Below are positions 31,938 through 40,573 of a stretch of 64,000 nt of DNA, in pieces; the first letter of the stretch is position 1, and each line of letters begins with the position of its first letter. The stretch covers positions 868,001 through 932,000 of the forward strand of contig CBDCCV010000001.1 in NCBI GenBank assembly GCA_965215025.1, written 5' to 3'. This DNA is from CBDCCV01 sp965215025. Lineage in GTDB: Bacteria > Bacteroidota > Rhodothermia > Rhodothermales > Salinibacteraceae. The notes under the pieces are model-generated. The model was given only the letters and a program-made list of their open reading frames with translations. It had not been told where the DNA came from and did no database searches. The translations under genes and the position numbers were made by a program.

Positions 31938-32165
31938 ATGGGAGAGGAAGCTTTTGAAAAACTCAGCCGCGAAGCTGTAGCGAGCGCAGGCGCCGCTCAA
32001 GTGCGCCTGCGTTTCCTCCGCATTGCCGGGGGCAATGCCGAGCTTGCACGGCAGCTGCGCGGCGTGGCGTGGCAGGAGTACTGCGCGGCGGACCGCCCGT
32101 TCGGGGCCTCGGAGGAAGGGATGCTGCTGTGGCTGGCGTACGAGCAGCACGGCCATCCGCAGTGA
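31938..32165 (+). CDS. Hypothetical small protein
   Basis: A 75-aa frame, MGEEAFEKLSREAVASAGAA, continuing through RFLRIAGGNAELARQLRGVA and ending SEEGMLLWLAYEQHGHPQ. The composition is balanced and helical, without signal peptide or membrane segment. No family was recognised. It borders the AT-rich patch and is opposed by a longer minus-strand frame (31800-32156), so which strand is really coding is unsure. Confidence 0.4.
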   Translation: MGEEAFEKLSREAVASAGAAQVRLRFLRIAGGNAELARQLRGVAWQEYCAADRPFGASEEGMLLWLAYEQHGHPQ

Positions 32166-32307
32166 AATTGCAGCCGGGGCGCGTTTGCAAGCGCATCGGC
32201 GCGGGGCTGGATAAAGACCCGACTTGGGAGAAATCTACCCATCCACCAGCAGATACGCTCCGCGCCTGGCTCGGACAGTCCTGCCCCGGTTTGCTCCTCG
32301 ATGGTGC

Positions 32308-34092
32308 TCAAGCCGGGCTGGCGTAGGAGGCCTCGGCGCGCTGATGCTGAGGGAACGAGACGGTGAAGACCGTTCCTTCCCCTTGCTCGCTCTCGACGTC
32401 GATGGCGGCGCCCATGGCCTCAACAAGGTGGTGGGTGATGGCCAGCCCGAGGCCGCTCCCCTCATGCGAGCGGCCCAGCCCGGTGGATTCCTGGCGGAAC
32501 TCCTCGAAGAGGTGCGGCAGGAACGCCTCCGAGATGCCTATGCCGGTATCCTTCACCCGCACCAGGACGCTCCGCTCGCGCTCTTCGACCTCCACGGTTA
32601 CGCCCCCCTCGGCGGTGAACTTGATGGCGTTGCCCACGAGGTTGTTCAGCACGCGGTTTAGGAAGGTCTTGTCGAGGTGCGCCGTCGTATGCGCTGAGGC
32701 ACGCTCCACGCGCAGGTAAAGGCCGCGCTCGCGGGCCAGCGGGGCCAGCAGCTGGGCTACGCCCTCGGCCTCTTCGGCCACGTCCACGGTTTCAGGCCGC
32801 AGCGTGACCGAGCCGCTTTCAAGCTGCGCGTAGTCGAGCACCGAGTTAAGCGTGTTCAAGAGCCGCTGCGCGCTGCGCTCGATAAGCGTGGCGAACTCGC
32901 TGAGTTCGTCGTGGCTCTCCTCGGCGAGCACGCCGGCGAAGCCGATGATGCCCGTGAGCGGCGTGCGGATCTCATGGCTCATATTCGCCAGGAAAGTGCT
33001 CTTCATCTGCGAAAGCTCCTCGGCCTGCTCTTTGGCCTCGATCAGCCCCTGCTCGTAGGCGCGGCGGTCGGTCACGTCGCGGAAGTAGACGGACAGCCCC
33101 TCGGAGAAGGGATAGATGTGCACGGCAAACCACCGCTCCAACGGCTCGTAGAAGGCCTCGAACTCCACCGTGGCCCCTTCCTGAGCCGCCTCGTGCAGGC
33201 CCCCGATTTTGTCCGCCCCGATGTGCTCCGAGAACATCCCCTGCGCACAGCGGCCGAGCAGCGCCGCGCGGCGCTCGCCCAGAAGCTGCTCGGCCCGACC
33301 GTTGACGTACGTGAAGCGCCCGCGCTCGTCGAGGGCGAAGAACCCGTCGTTGATGCTTTCGAGGATGTTCTCGATGCGGCGGTTCGACTCCTGGAGCGCG
33401 TCGCGCGCGCTGCGCAGGCGCCGGTTCGAGAGGCGCAGGTTCCCAAGCGTCTGCCCCTCGTAGAGCCATGCGACTACGCTCATGATGAGCGCGATCATGG
33501 CGAACTGGAGGAAGTAGATCCACCAGAGCCGCTCCGGCTCGGTGTACGCGGGGAAGACGTGCCCCTGCACCGTAAGCGCGTAGAAGCCCCCGGCTATGGC
33601 GACGGTCAAGACCGCAAAAACGAAGCTGGCCGCCGGCCGGATCAAAAAGGCCGCCAGCCACGGCACGAAAAAGTACCACAGCAGCACCGGGTCCCTGAAG
33701 CCGAGGTCGAAGTACGCCTGGAAAGCAATAAGAAGTGAGATCTCCAGGCACAGGAGGAACCCCGGCGCGACGTGCGAGCGCGAGGCGCGCAGGAGCGGGA
33801 GGTTGAAGAGGGCCAGCGCGCCGCCCAGAAAGGTGACGCCCACGTTCGAAAGGGGGTAGCGCCCGGCCAGGCTCATCTCCACGCCGAAGAAGAAGCAGGC
33901 AAAAGAGAACGCCAGCGAGCTGACCACAAGCAGGCGCCCGCGCCGGTGCGCATCGGCGTCACGAGCGCTGCCTGCGGGTATAAACCTATCAACAAACGCC
34001 AGCAGACGCTCGGTCACGGGCGGGCGGGCCGCACGTTCGCCGGGCGGCGGCTCGCCGGCGGAGAAGTGGTGTCGGGTGCTCGGTAGGTTCAC
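32308..34092 (-). CDS. PAS-containing membrane sensor histidine kinase
   Basis: Two-component sensor of 594 aa. About six transmembrane helices span 50-215, followed by a short coiled coil, a PAS domain (about 238-350, ESINDGFFALDERGRFTYVN), a HisKA domain with phospho-accepting His in FLANMSHEIRTPLTGIIGF, and a HATPase domain with N-box NNLVGNAIKFT, G1 VKDTGIGI and G2 GSGLGLAI. The kinase part seems complete. No response regulator gene is next to it, so it is an orphan whose partner is elsewhere. Its ligand is unknown. Confidence 0.92.
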   Translation of the reverse strand: MNLPSTRHHFSAGEPPPGERAARPPVTERLLAFVDRFIPAGSARDADAHRRGRLLVVSSLAFSFACFFFGVEMSLAGRYPLSNVGVTFLGGALALFNLPLLRASRSHVAPGFLLCLEISLLIAFQAYFDLGFRDPVLLWYFFVPWLAAFLIRPAASFVFAVLTVAIAGGFYALTVQGHVFPAYTEPERLWWIYFLQFAMIALIMSVVAWLYEGQTLGNLRLSNRRLRSARDALQESNRRIENILESINDGFFALDERGRFTYVNGRAEQLLGERRAALLGRCAQGMFSEHIGADKIGGLHEAAQEGATVEFEAFYEPLERWFAVHIYPFSEGLSVYFRDVTDRRAYEQGLIEAKEQAEELSQMKSTFLANMSHEIRTPLTGIIGFAGVLAEESHDELSEFATLIERSAQRLLNTLNSVLDYAQLESGSVTLRPETVDVAEEAEGVAQLLAPLARERGLYLRVERASAHTTAHLDKTFLNRVLNNLVGNAIKFTAEGGVTVEVEERERSVLVRVKDTGIGISEAFLPHLFEEFRQESTGLGRSHEGSGLGLAITHHLVEAMGAAIDVESEQGEGTVFTVSFPQHQRAEASYASPA

Positions 34093-34286
34093 GCGGTACG
34101 AGCGGTTCGATTAAGAGCGCGGGGCGGCGTCGTCTGGCGGAGGCCAACGTTGCGCGCACGGGTTCGATGGCGCCACGTTAAAAACCGTTGGCAAAAGCTG
34201 TACCTCTTTTCTCCACGCCCGGCCGAGGCGGGGCCAGCGCAGGCGAAGCGGGAAACAAAATACCGGCCCGCTGGCTGAAAGCAAAC

Positions 34287-36074
34287 ATGCCCACTCCCGA
34301 ATCGCCCGCCGCCTCACGCCCTCCCGCCAAGCTGTGGACGGCGCTCCGGCGCATCTTCCGACTCAGCCGCCCGTACCGCGCCCGCCTGTACGGCGCGCTG
34401 GCGCTCACGGCGCTAAGCGCGCTCATAAGCCTGGCCGTGCCGCTGGGCCTGCGCGCCCTGATCGACGCCGTCTTCGAGGCGGGCAACGGCGCCTTGCTGA
34501 ACCGCATCGCGCTGGGCCTCCTGGTGCTGTTCCTGGCGAGGGCGGTGATCGGCTTTTTCGGGTACTACCTCCTGGAGTGGACGGGCGAGCGCGTCGTGGC
34601 CGATCTCCGCCAGCGCGTCTACCGCCACCTCCACCGCCTGGACCTGCGCTTCTTCTCGAACCACCGCACGGGCGACCTCACCTCGCGCCTCACCAACGAC
34701 GTCGCCTCCGTGCGCGCGGCGGTGACCTCGGCGCTCGTGGACCTGCTCACGCAGACGCTCACGCTCGCCGGCTCGCTCGTGCTGATGCTGGTGCTGAACT
34801 GGCGCCTGAGCCTCGTCGTCTTGGTCGTCGTGCCGGTGGTGATGGGGCTGGCCATTTACTTCGGGCGGAAGATCCGACGCCTCGCGCGCCGCCTCCAGGA
34901 CCGCCTGGCCGACACCACGGCCGTGGCCGAGGAGGCCATGGCGGCCATGCGCCTCGTCAAGGCCTTCGCCCGCGCCCCCTTCGAGGTCGAGCGCTACAAC
35001 ACGGCCGTCGAGGAGCTGTTCGAGACGGCGCGCTACAAGGTGCTCGTGACCACCATCTTCTGGTCCACGGTGGGGCTGCTCTTTTTCTCGGCGCTCGTGG
35101 GCGTGTTCTGGTACGGCGGGCAGGAGGTCCTGGCCGGGCGCCTCACCGCGGGCGACCTCGTGGCGTTCATCTTCTACGCCTTCAACATCGCGCGGAGCGT
35201 GGGCGCGCTGTCGCGCCTCTACGCCACGTTCAACTCAGCCGCCGGCGCCTCCGAGCGTCTCTTCGAGCTGCTGGACACCGAGCCGGAGGTGCAGGACGCG
35301 CTCGGCGCCCCGGCGCTCCCGCCCGTCGAGGGGCGCGTGCGCTTCGAGCGCGTGCGCTTCGCCTACGAGCCGGGGCAGCCCGTGCTCGAAGACATCGACT
35401 TCGAGGCCGAGGCGGGGCAGACCGTCGCCCTCGTGGGGCCGAGCGGCGCGGGCAAGTCCACGCTCATCAGCCTGATCCCGCGCTTCTACGACCCGAGCGA
35501 AGGGCGCGTCCTGATCGACGGGCACGACGTGCGCCGCGTCACGGCCGCCTCCGTGCGCGAGCAGATCGCCGTGGTGTCGCAGGAGGTGAGCCTGTTTGCA
35601 ACCTCGATCCGCGAGAACATCCGCTACGGGCGCCTCGACGCGACGGATGAGGAGGTGGAAGGGGCCGCCCGCGCCGCCAACGCGCACGACTTCATCGCCG
35701 CGCTGCCCAAAGGGTACGCCACGGAGGTGGGCGAGCGCGGCGTGAAGCTCTCCGGCGGGCAGCGCCAGCGCGTAGCCATCGCCCGCGCGCTCCTCCGCGA
35801 CGCGCGCCTTCTTTTGCTTGACGAGGCCACGTCCTCGCTCGACTCCGCCTCCGAGGCGCTCGTGCGGGAGGCCCTGGAGCGGCTCATGGCCGGGCGCACC
35901 ACCTTCGTCATCGCCCACCGCTTCGCCACCGTCGTAGGCGCCGACCGCATCCTCGTCCTCAATGAAGGCCGCATCGTAGGGGACGGCACGCACGCCACGC
36001 TCATGCACGAGGGCGGCCTCTACCATGATCTGGCTTCGCTTCAGTTTGCCGAGGTGGGGCAGGAGGCGGCGTAG
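34287..36074 (+). CDS. ABC exporter, transmembrane and ATPase fused (MsbA-like)
   Basis: Half-transporter of 595 aa from MPTPESPAASRPP. Six helices (about 25-310) form the ABC transmembrane type 1 domain; the ATPase domain (about 350-590) has Walker A GPSGAGKST, Q-loop VSQEVSLF, signature LSGGQRQRVAIARAL, Walker B LLLLDEATSSLD and the H-loop IAHRF. All catalytic motifs are intact. Homodimers of this type export lipids, lipid A precursors or drugs; the SVGALSRLYATFNSAAGAS region is common in MsbA/BmrA-like proteins. It is divergent from the histidine kinase gene. Confidence 0.93.
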   Translation: MPTPESPAASRPPAKLWTALRRIFRLSRPYRARLYGALALTALSALISLAVPLGLRALIDAVFEAGNGALLNRIALGLLVLFLARAVIGFFGYYLLEWTGERVVADLRQRVYRHLHRLDLRFFSNHRTGDLTSRLTNDVASVRAAVTSALVDLLTQTLTLAGSLVLMLVLNWRLSLVVLVVVPVVMGLAIYFGRKIRRLARRLQDRLADTTAVAEEAMAAMRLVKAFARAPFEVERYNTAVEELFETARYKVLVTTIFWSTVGLLFFSALVGVFWYGGQEVLAGRLTAGDLVAFIFYAFNIARSVGALSRLYATFNSAAGASERLFELLDTEPEVQDALGAPALPPVEGRVRFERVRFAYEPGQPVLEDIDFEAEAGQTVALVGPSGAGKSTLISLIPRFYDPSEGRVLIDGHDVRRVTAASVREQIAVVSQEVSLFATSIRENIRYGRLDATDEEVEGAARAANAHDFIAALPKGYATEVGERGVKLSGGQRQRVAIARALLRDARLLLLDEATSSLDSASEALVREALERLMAGRTTFVIAHRFATVVGADRILVLNEGRIVGDGTHATLMHEGGLYHDLASLQFAEVGQEAA

Positions 36075-36217
36075 CAACGAGAAGCCGCAGGAGGCACGTC
36101 GCCGGTGCCAAGGTGCTGATGCTCGAAGAGACCGCCGCCGAGTTGCGCGAGGGCGCTTCTGGAGCGGGCCGGCAGCGGTGGCACCCGGCGCGTGCCGGCG
36201 TGCCCATGAGACACGGG

Positions 36218-37225
36218 CTACCCCTCTTTCTCCTCGGGGACGACGCTGGCGTAGCGGAGCGCGCCGTCGCGCAGGAAAGCTACCGGCGTGATCGCGCCGA
36301 TGCGCGCCTCGGTCAAAAGGCGCAGGAGGTCGTCGATGCCGGCGATGCGCTGCCCACCCAGGCCCACGAGCACATCGCCTTTGCGGAGGCCGGCGCGCTC
36401 GGCCGGGCTTTTCTTCAGCACCTCCACGAGCAAGACGGCGCCCTCTTCTTCGAGGGTGTGGCGGCGGCGCGCCTCTCGGGGAAGCTCTACGTTCTGCCCC
36501 ACCACGCCGATGACGCCGCGCCGCACGCGCCCATCGCGGATGAGCCGCCCGGCCACGAACCGCGCCGTGTTCACCGCCACGGCAAAGGAGATCCCCTGCG
36601 CCGGCAGGATCATGGCCGTGTTCACGCCGATGACCTCGCCGCGCGCGTTGACGAGCGGGCCGCCCGAGTTGCCGGGGTTGAGCGCCGCGTCGGTCTGGAT
36701 CACGTCTTCCATGAGCCGCCCCGAGCGCGCCCGGAGCGAGCGCCCAAGCGCGCTCACCACGCCCGCCGTCACCGAATGCTGAAACCCGTACGGGTTGCCG
36801 ATGGCGATGGCAAGCTGCCCCGGCCTGAGCGCCCCCGAGTCGCCCAGCGTGGCGGCCTGCACGCCAGGCGCGTCGATGCGGAGAACGGCCAAGTCCGTAT
36901 CCGCGTCGCGGCCTACGAGGTCGGCCTCGTGGCGCTGCCCGTCGGAGAAGGCCACGCGCAGGCGGGCGGCGCCTTGCACGACGTGGTCGTTGGTCAGGAG
37001 AAAGCCGTCGCCTGTGAAGGCAAAGCCGGAGCCGCTTCCGCCGCGTCTCCGGCGGCGGCCCCGCCCGCGCCGCTCCACCTCGACGCTCACGACGGACGGC
37101 CCGGCTGTCTCCGCCGCGTGGGTGACGGCGCGCGAGTAGGCGTCGAGCAGGTCGGCCTCGGAAGGCGGCGGTGTGGCGTTCTCAGGGCGAGGCGATCCAG
37201 GCGAGACGAGCGTGCGGATAGGCAT
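36218..37225 (-). CDS. HtrA/DegP-like serine protease without signal peptide
   Basis: S1C serine protease of 335 aa with catalytic triad H81 (TNDHVV), D111 (TDLAVL) and S187 (NPGNSGGP), followed by a single PDZ domain (about 240-325, ERAGLRKGDVLVGLGG). Unlike DegP it has no signal peptide or membrane anchor: the N-terminus is Pro-rich and an Arg tract (RRGRGRRRRRGG) precedes the protease domain. It is therefore likely cytoplasmic or nucleic-acid-associated. A perfect MarR-type palindrome lies 26 bp upstream of its start, and marR is the next gene upstream on the same strand. Confidence 0.9.
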   Translation of the reverse strand: MPIRTLVSPGSPRPENATPPPSEADLLDAYSRAVTHAAETAGPSVVSVEVERRGRGRRRRRGGSGSGFAFTGDGFLLTNDHVVQGAARLRVAFSDGQRHEADLVGRDADTDLAVLRIDAPGVQAATLGDSGALRPGQLAIAIGNPYGFQHSVTAGVVSALGRSLRARSGRLMEDVIQTDAALNPGNSGGPLVNARGEVIGVNTAMILPAQGISFAVAVNTARFVAGRLIRDGRVRRGVIGVVGQNVELPREARRRHTLEEEGAVLLVEVLKKSPAERAGLRKGDVLVGLGGQRIAGIDDLLRLLTEARIGAITPVAFLRDGALRYASVVPEEKEG

Positions 37226-37250
37226 GGCTTTCTCCGAGGGCGATAGGTTG

Positions 37251-37272
37251 TTTAGTTAGCCGCCTAACTAAA
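37251..37272. promoter_or_regulatory. MarR-type operator palindrome upstream of the HtrA-like gene
   Basis: TTTAGTTAG-CCGC-CTAACTAAA is a perfect palindrome with 9-bp arms and a 4-bp centre. The TAGTTAG half-site form is typical of MarR-family operators. It lies between the marR stop and the HtrA-like start, where it would cover the protease gene's promoter. Confidence 0.75.
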
Positions 37273-37304
37273 ACAATGCCACGCCTCGCCGGCTGCCGGT
37301 TCTG

Positions 37305-37733
37305 TCAGGCGGCGTCCAGGTTTGACAGCACGCGCAGGAGGAGGCGGCGCAGCCCCTCGGCCTCTTCGTCAGAGAAGCCGGCGAGCACGTCGCGCTCGAC
37401 GCGGTGCCAGCACGCCTCGGCGGCGGCGCAGCAGGCGCGGCCCTCTTCGGTGAGATGGAGGCGGGCGGAGCGGGCGTCGTTGGGGTCAGGCGTGCGGCGG
37501 AGGAGGCCGGCGCGTTCGAGACGTTGCGCCATTTTCGTCACCGTGGGCGGCTCCACGCCCAGGCGCGCGGCGAGGGCGGAGGGCGAAAGCCCGTCTTCTT
37601 CTTGGAGATGGAGGAGGAGCCGGTCCTGGCCGCAGTGCAGGTCCGCCACCTTTAGGCGCCGCGCCCGGTCCGCCCTGAGCGCGCGGCCCACGCGCCCGAG
37701 CAGGTAGCTGATGTGGTCGTGCACGTCGGGCAT
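37305..37733 (-). CDS. MarR family transcriptional regulator
   Basis: A 142-aa winged-helix repressor starting MPDVHDHISYLLGRVGRA. The DNA-binding helix is LSPSALAARLGVEPPTVTKMAQRLERAGL at about 50-78 and the wing PDPNDARSARLHLTEEG follows. Cysteines at positions about 34 and 101-109 (CC, C) could allow redox sensing, as in OhrR-type members, but this is speculative. The 22-bp palindrome just downstream, before the HtrA-like protease gene, is its probable target. The gene is divergent from the D-amino-acid oxidase gene. Confidence 0.9.
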   Translation of the reverse strand: MPDVHDHISYLLGRVGRALRADRARRLKVADLHCGQDRLLLHLQEEDGLSPSALAARLGVEPPTVTKMAQRLERAGLLRRTPDPNDARSARLHLTEEGRACCAAAEACWHRVERDVLAGFSDEEAEGLRRLLLRVLSNLDAA

Positions 37734-37814
37734 AGGTCGCTTTTGGATGCTGCGTTTTCGATGTTCGAGTCGGACTTCGCGCTTGGGACGGTCTATCAGA
37801 ACATCGGCAATCGG

Positions 37815-39035
37815 ATGATCAAAGTCGCAGTCCTGGGCGGCGGCGTGAGCGGGCTGACGGCGGGGCTGCTCCTGCGGCTCCTCGGCTACGACGCAGCGCT
37901 CTACACCGCGCACCGGCTCGAAGCCGAACCCGGCGAGGAGGCCGTGCCGGAGTTCGCCAGCCGGTACCCGGCGGCCTCGGTGATCCCGCACACGGTGACC
38001 ATCCGTGATCTGCCGGAGCACATGCGCGTGACGCAGCGCTTTTTCGAGACGCTGCGGCGCGCGGACCCCCAAAGCGGCGTGCGGCTTCAGCGGCACTACG
38101 AGGTGTTCGAGACGCCCACCGCGCCGCCCGACTACGCCCCCGGCATGACGGATTTTCAGATACTCCCCGAAAGCGGCGCGGGCCTCCCCGAGGCGCCCAG
38201 GCGGCGCGGGGCCGAAGCCGTCTTCGGCTGGCACTTCCAGAGCTACTTCGCCGAGGGGCCGGTGTACCTGCCGCGCCTCGCCGCGCTTTTTGAGAGGGCA
38301 GGCGGGCGCGTGGAAGAGCGGCGCGTCCGGCGCGAGGATCTGTCCGCGCTTGGCGCCGAGGCCATCGTCAACTGCACGGGGCGCTGGGCCGTGGAGCTGT
38401 TCGACGACCCGGCGCCGTTCAGCGTGCTGCGCGGCCACCTCGTCTTCGCCGATGCGCCCGCTGAGCCGCCGCTGAACCGGCACACGGGCGAGCGCTTCGC
38501 TTACGGCTACCGGCCGGCGCCCGAGGCGTACCCGGTGGCCGAGGGGGCGCTGCCGGGCGGCGTCTACGCCTACCCGCGACGCGACGCCTGGGTTTTGGGC
38601 GGCTCGCGTCAGGCCGGGCGGCCCGCCGTGGGCGAAGCGTGGACGGGCGAGGAGGCCGCCGCGCCGACGGTTGCCATCGCTGGGCACGCCGTGCCGGCGC
38701 CGGTCCTCGCGCTCAACCGCCAGCTTTTGCTCGACCTCACGGGCGCCGACGTGGCGCCGCATCCAGAGAAGCTACGCGCCGTGGCGGGCTACCGCTTCGC
38801 GCGCGGCCTCGGCGGCGCGGGCGTCCGCCTGGAGGTGGCCGATGAGGGCGTCGGCGCGCCGGTGGTGCACAACTACGGGCACGGCGGTGCGGGCGTGACG
38901 CTCTCCTGGAGCTGCGCCGCCGAGGTGGTCCGGCTCGTGCGTGGCGCCGTCGGCCCGCCGCCGGACGCATCGGCGTTCGAGACTGAGCCACTGGCCGCGC
39001 TGCGCCGCGTGGCCGAGGAGGAAACGGCGACGTGA
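37815..39035 (+). CDS. D-amino-acid oxidase family FAD enzyme
   Basis: Flavoprotein of 406 aa beginning MIKVAVLGGGVSGLTAGLLL, with the Rossmann GGGVSGL motif at 8-14. The C-terminal HNYGHGGAGVTLSWSCAAEV near 355-374 is the DAO hallmark (HNYGHGGxG). Such enzymes oxidise D-amino acids to keto acids with release of ammonia and H2O2. The start at MIKV was taken because the upstream extension overlaps the marR start region. A stand-alone Lrp-type amino-acid-binding domain gene lies 132 bp downstream. Confidence 0.88.
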   Translation: MIKVAVLGGGVSGLTAGLLLRLLGYDAALYTAHRLEAEPGEEAVPEFASRYPAASVIPHTVTIRDLPEHMRVTQRFFETLRRADPQSGVRLQRHYEVFETPTAPPDYAPGMTDFQILPESGAGLPEAPRRRGAEAVFGWHFQSYFAEGPVYLPRLAALFERAGGRVEERRVRREDLSALGAEAIVNCTGRWAVELFDDPAPFSVLRGHLVFADAPAEPPLNRHTGERFAYGYRPAPEAYPVAEGALPGGVYAYPRRDAWVLGGSRQAGRPAVGEAWTGEEAAAPTVAIAGHAVPAPVLALNRQLLLDLTGADVAPHPEKLRAVAGYRFARGLGGAGVRLEVADEGVGAPVVHNYGHGGAGVTLSWSCAAEVVRLVRGAVGPPPDASAFETEPLAALRRVAEEETAT

Positions 39036-39080
39036 CGCCGCCCCTCGCTATTCCGCCCGCCGCGCCGCATATTCCGTTTG

Positions 39081-39148
39081 ACGAAGGACGACCGACGAAG
39101 GACGACCTGGCGTTCCGTCGTCATCCGTCAGCCGTCGCCTTTTCCGAA
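39081..39148. repeat. GACGACC-type low-complexity repeat
   Basis: ACGAAGGACGACC is repeated as ACGAAGGACGACC after GACCG, then the complementary strand version follows (CCGTCGTCATCCGTCAGCCG). Similar short units occur at 22726-22750, at 43706-43732 and at 59517-59545. It lies between the oxidase and the Lrp-domain gene and may form a hairpin. Confidence 0.4.
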
Positions 39149-39167
39149 CGAGCCGCCCTGCACGCCC

Positions 39168-39452
39168 ATGGTTACCGCGATTCTCCTCCTCACCACCGCG
39201 CGCGGTCAGGTCAACGAGGTGGCCGAGGCGCTTGTCAACCTCGACGGCGTGGGCGAGGTGCACTCCGTGGCCGGGCGCTACGACCTTGTCGCCATCCTGC
39301 GCGTGGCAAGCAACGAGGCTTTGGCCGATCTCGTCACCGGCCACATCCGCCAGCTTGGCGGCATCGAGCGCTCGGAGACGCTCATCGGCTTCCGCGTGTA
39401 CTCGCGCCACGACCTCGGACGCCTCTTCTCCGTGGGGATGGAAGAGGGTTGA
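39168..39452 (+). CDS. Stand-alone Lrp/AsnC ligand-binding (RAM) domain protein
   Basis: A 94-aa protein starting MVTAILLLTTARGQVNEVAE with the alpha-beta RAM fold: VNLDGVGEVHSVAGRYDLVA at 25-44, then IRQLGGIERSETLIGFRVYS. It has no helix-turn-helix, so it cannot bind DNA by itself. Such proteins can oligomerise with full Lrp/AsnC regulators or bind amino acids. The D-amino-acid oxidase gene just upstream suggests a link to amino-acid sensing, by position only. Confidence 0.9.
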   Translation: MVTAILLLTTARGQVNEVAEALVNLDGVGEVHSVAGRYDLVAILRVASNEALADLVTGHIRQLGGIERSETLIGFRVYSRHDLGRLFSVGMEEG

Positions 39453-39468
39453 GTGCGGAGGCGGCCGT

Positions 39469-40374
39469 CTACCGATCCGGATAAACGATGGGCACGTCCA
39501 CGAACCGGGTGACGGCCCCGCCGAGGAAGCCTAACCCGCTATCGACGTTCGACGGGCCGCCCAGTGGCGGGAACGGCTGCGTAGGATCGCCCGGCGGGAG
39601 GCGGCCTTCGGTTTCCGGCCAGTCCTCGCTGACGGAGGCGACGGTGACGCGGAAGGAATAAACCTCGGTGACTCTAAAACCCTGAAGCCCTGGGATGTCA
39701 TCGCTCCAGAACACTTTGATCTGCCAAGCCCCTTCGCCCGTGCGCGTGGCTCCTGCAAGCGGGTAGGTCGTGGTCCTGCGGCGGCGGCAGCCCGGGTCCG
39801 GACCACACACGCACGTCAAGTAATCGTAATCGACGCGCACGCCGCCGAGGCGCTCCACGCCTTCTACCGTTATGGTCGTCGGGGCGGCCGTCTCGCCACA
39901 CGTGGCCTGCGGCAAGGCGGGCCGGCCCCCGGCTACCTCCGGCTTGGGGAACGCCGGAGGCAGCGTTACCTCAGCCGCGCTGCTTGCTCCGTCGCTCTCC
40001 CGCTGCACGGTGAAGCGGTACGTGCCCTCCGGCTCGATGCCGGCGGCGGCTGTCCAGAAGTTGTGCACCGCCACCCCGGTGGCCCCGATGAAAAAGGTGG
40101 AATCGTGCCAGACGGCCGTTTCGCCCGTGGCGAGGTTCTCCGACGTGACGCGGGCATCGATGGAGCCGATCCCGGCCAAGGCGGTGTCCTGCACCGGCTC
40201 GACGCGCACAAACTGCGTGTCCGCACTGGCATCGAGGATGCCGAAGACCGAGTACGCCAGGTCGCTCTCCTCGAAGATCTCAAAGGAGGGGTCGCAGCTG
40301 ATGACCGAAAAGAGCGCGGCCACGACTACGACGAACGCGACCAATGAGACCGATGGCGCGCGCTTAAAGGACAT
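39469..40374 (-). CDS. DUF4249-like lipoprotein
   Basis: Exported protein of 301 aa with signal peptide and lipobox VISC near residues 24-27. It starts with a DUF4249-type beta domain (VFGILDASADTQFVRVEPVQD, ATGETAVW, GTYRFTVQ) and has a Cys-rich stretch CVCGPDPGCRRRR near 190-202. DUF4249 lipoproteins in Bacteroidota are usually paired with TonB-dependent receptors and localise to the cell surface. No receptor gene is adjacent here, so it seems solitary. A shorter decayed gene lies just behind its promoter. Confidence 0.72.
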   Translation of the reverse strand: MSFKRAPSVSLVAFVVVVAALFSVISCDPSFEIFEESDLAYSVFGILDASADTQFVRVEPVQDTALAGIGSIDARVTSENLATGETAVWHDSTFFIGATGVAVHNFWTAAAGIEPEGTYRFTVQRESDGASSAAEVTLPPAFPKPEVAGGRPALPQATCGETAAPTTITVEGVERLGGVRVDYDYLTCVCGPDPGCRRRRTTTYPLAGATRTGEGAWQIKVFWSDDIPGLQGFRVTEVYSFRVTVASVSEDWPETEGRLPPGDPTQPFPPLGGPSNVDSGLGFLGGAVTRFVDVPIVYPDR

Positions 40375-40381
40375 GACTACA

Positions 40382-40518
40382 CCGAAGAATTTCTAAGCCA
40401 GTTTACGGCGAGCTTCGGCGACTACACCGAGGAGCGGAAGAAGCTCTTCGAGGGGCTGACGCTCGACGAGGCGGCGCGCGAGATCCGAGGCGAGCAAGCG
40501 GAACGCGCGCGAGGCTGA
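40382..40518 (+). pseudogene. 3' fragment of an antitoxin-like gene
   Basis: A plus-strand frame reads DYTEEFLSQFTASFGDYTEE, then RKKLFEGLTLDEAAREIR, and ends in TGA. The YTEERKKLFEGLTLDE pattern resembles the C-terminal part of small antitoxin or ribbon-helix accessory proteins. No start codon precedes it; the frame runs back into the start of the DUF4249 gene on the other strand. It appears to be the remnant tail of a lost gene. Confidence 0.4.
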
Positions 40519-40573
40519 GGAGATGGAAGGGAAAAGCTGAGATCAAGCGATCTCCCGCACGCCCACACCCAAA

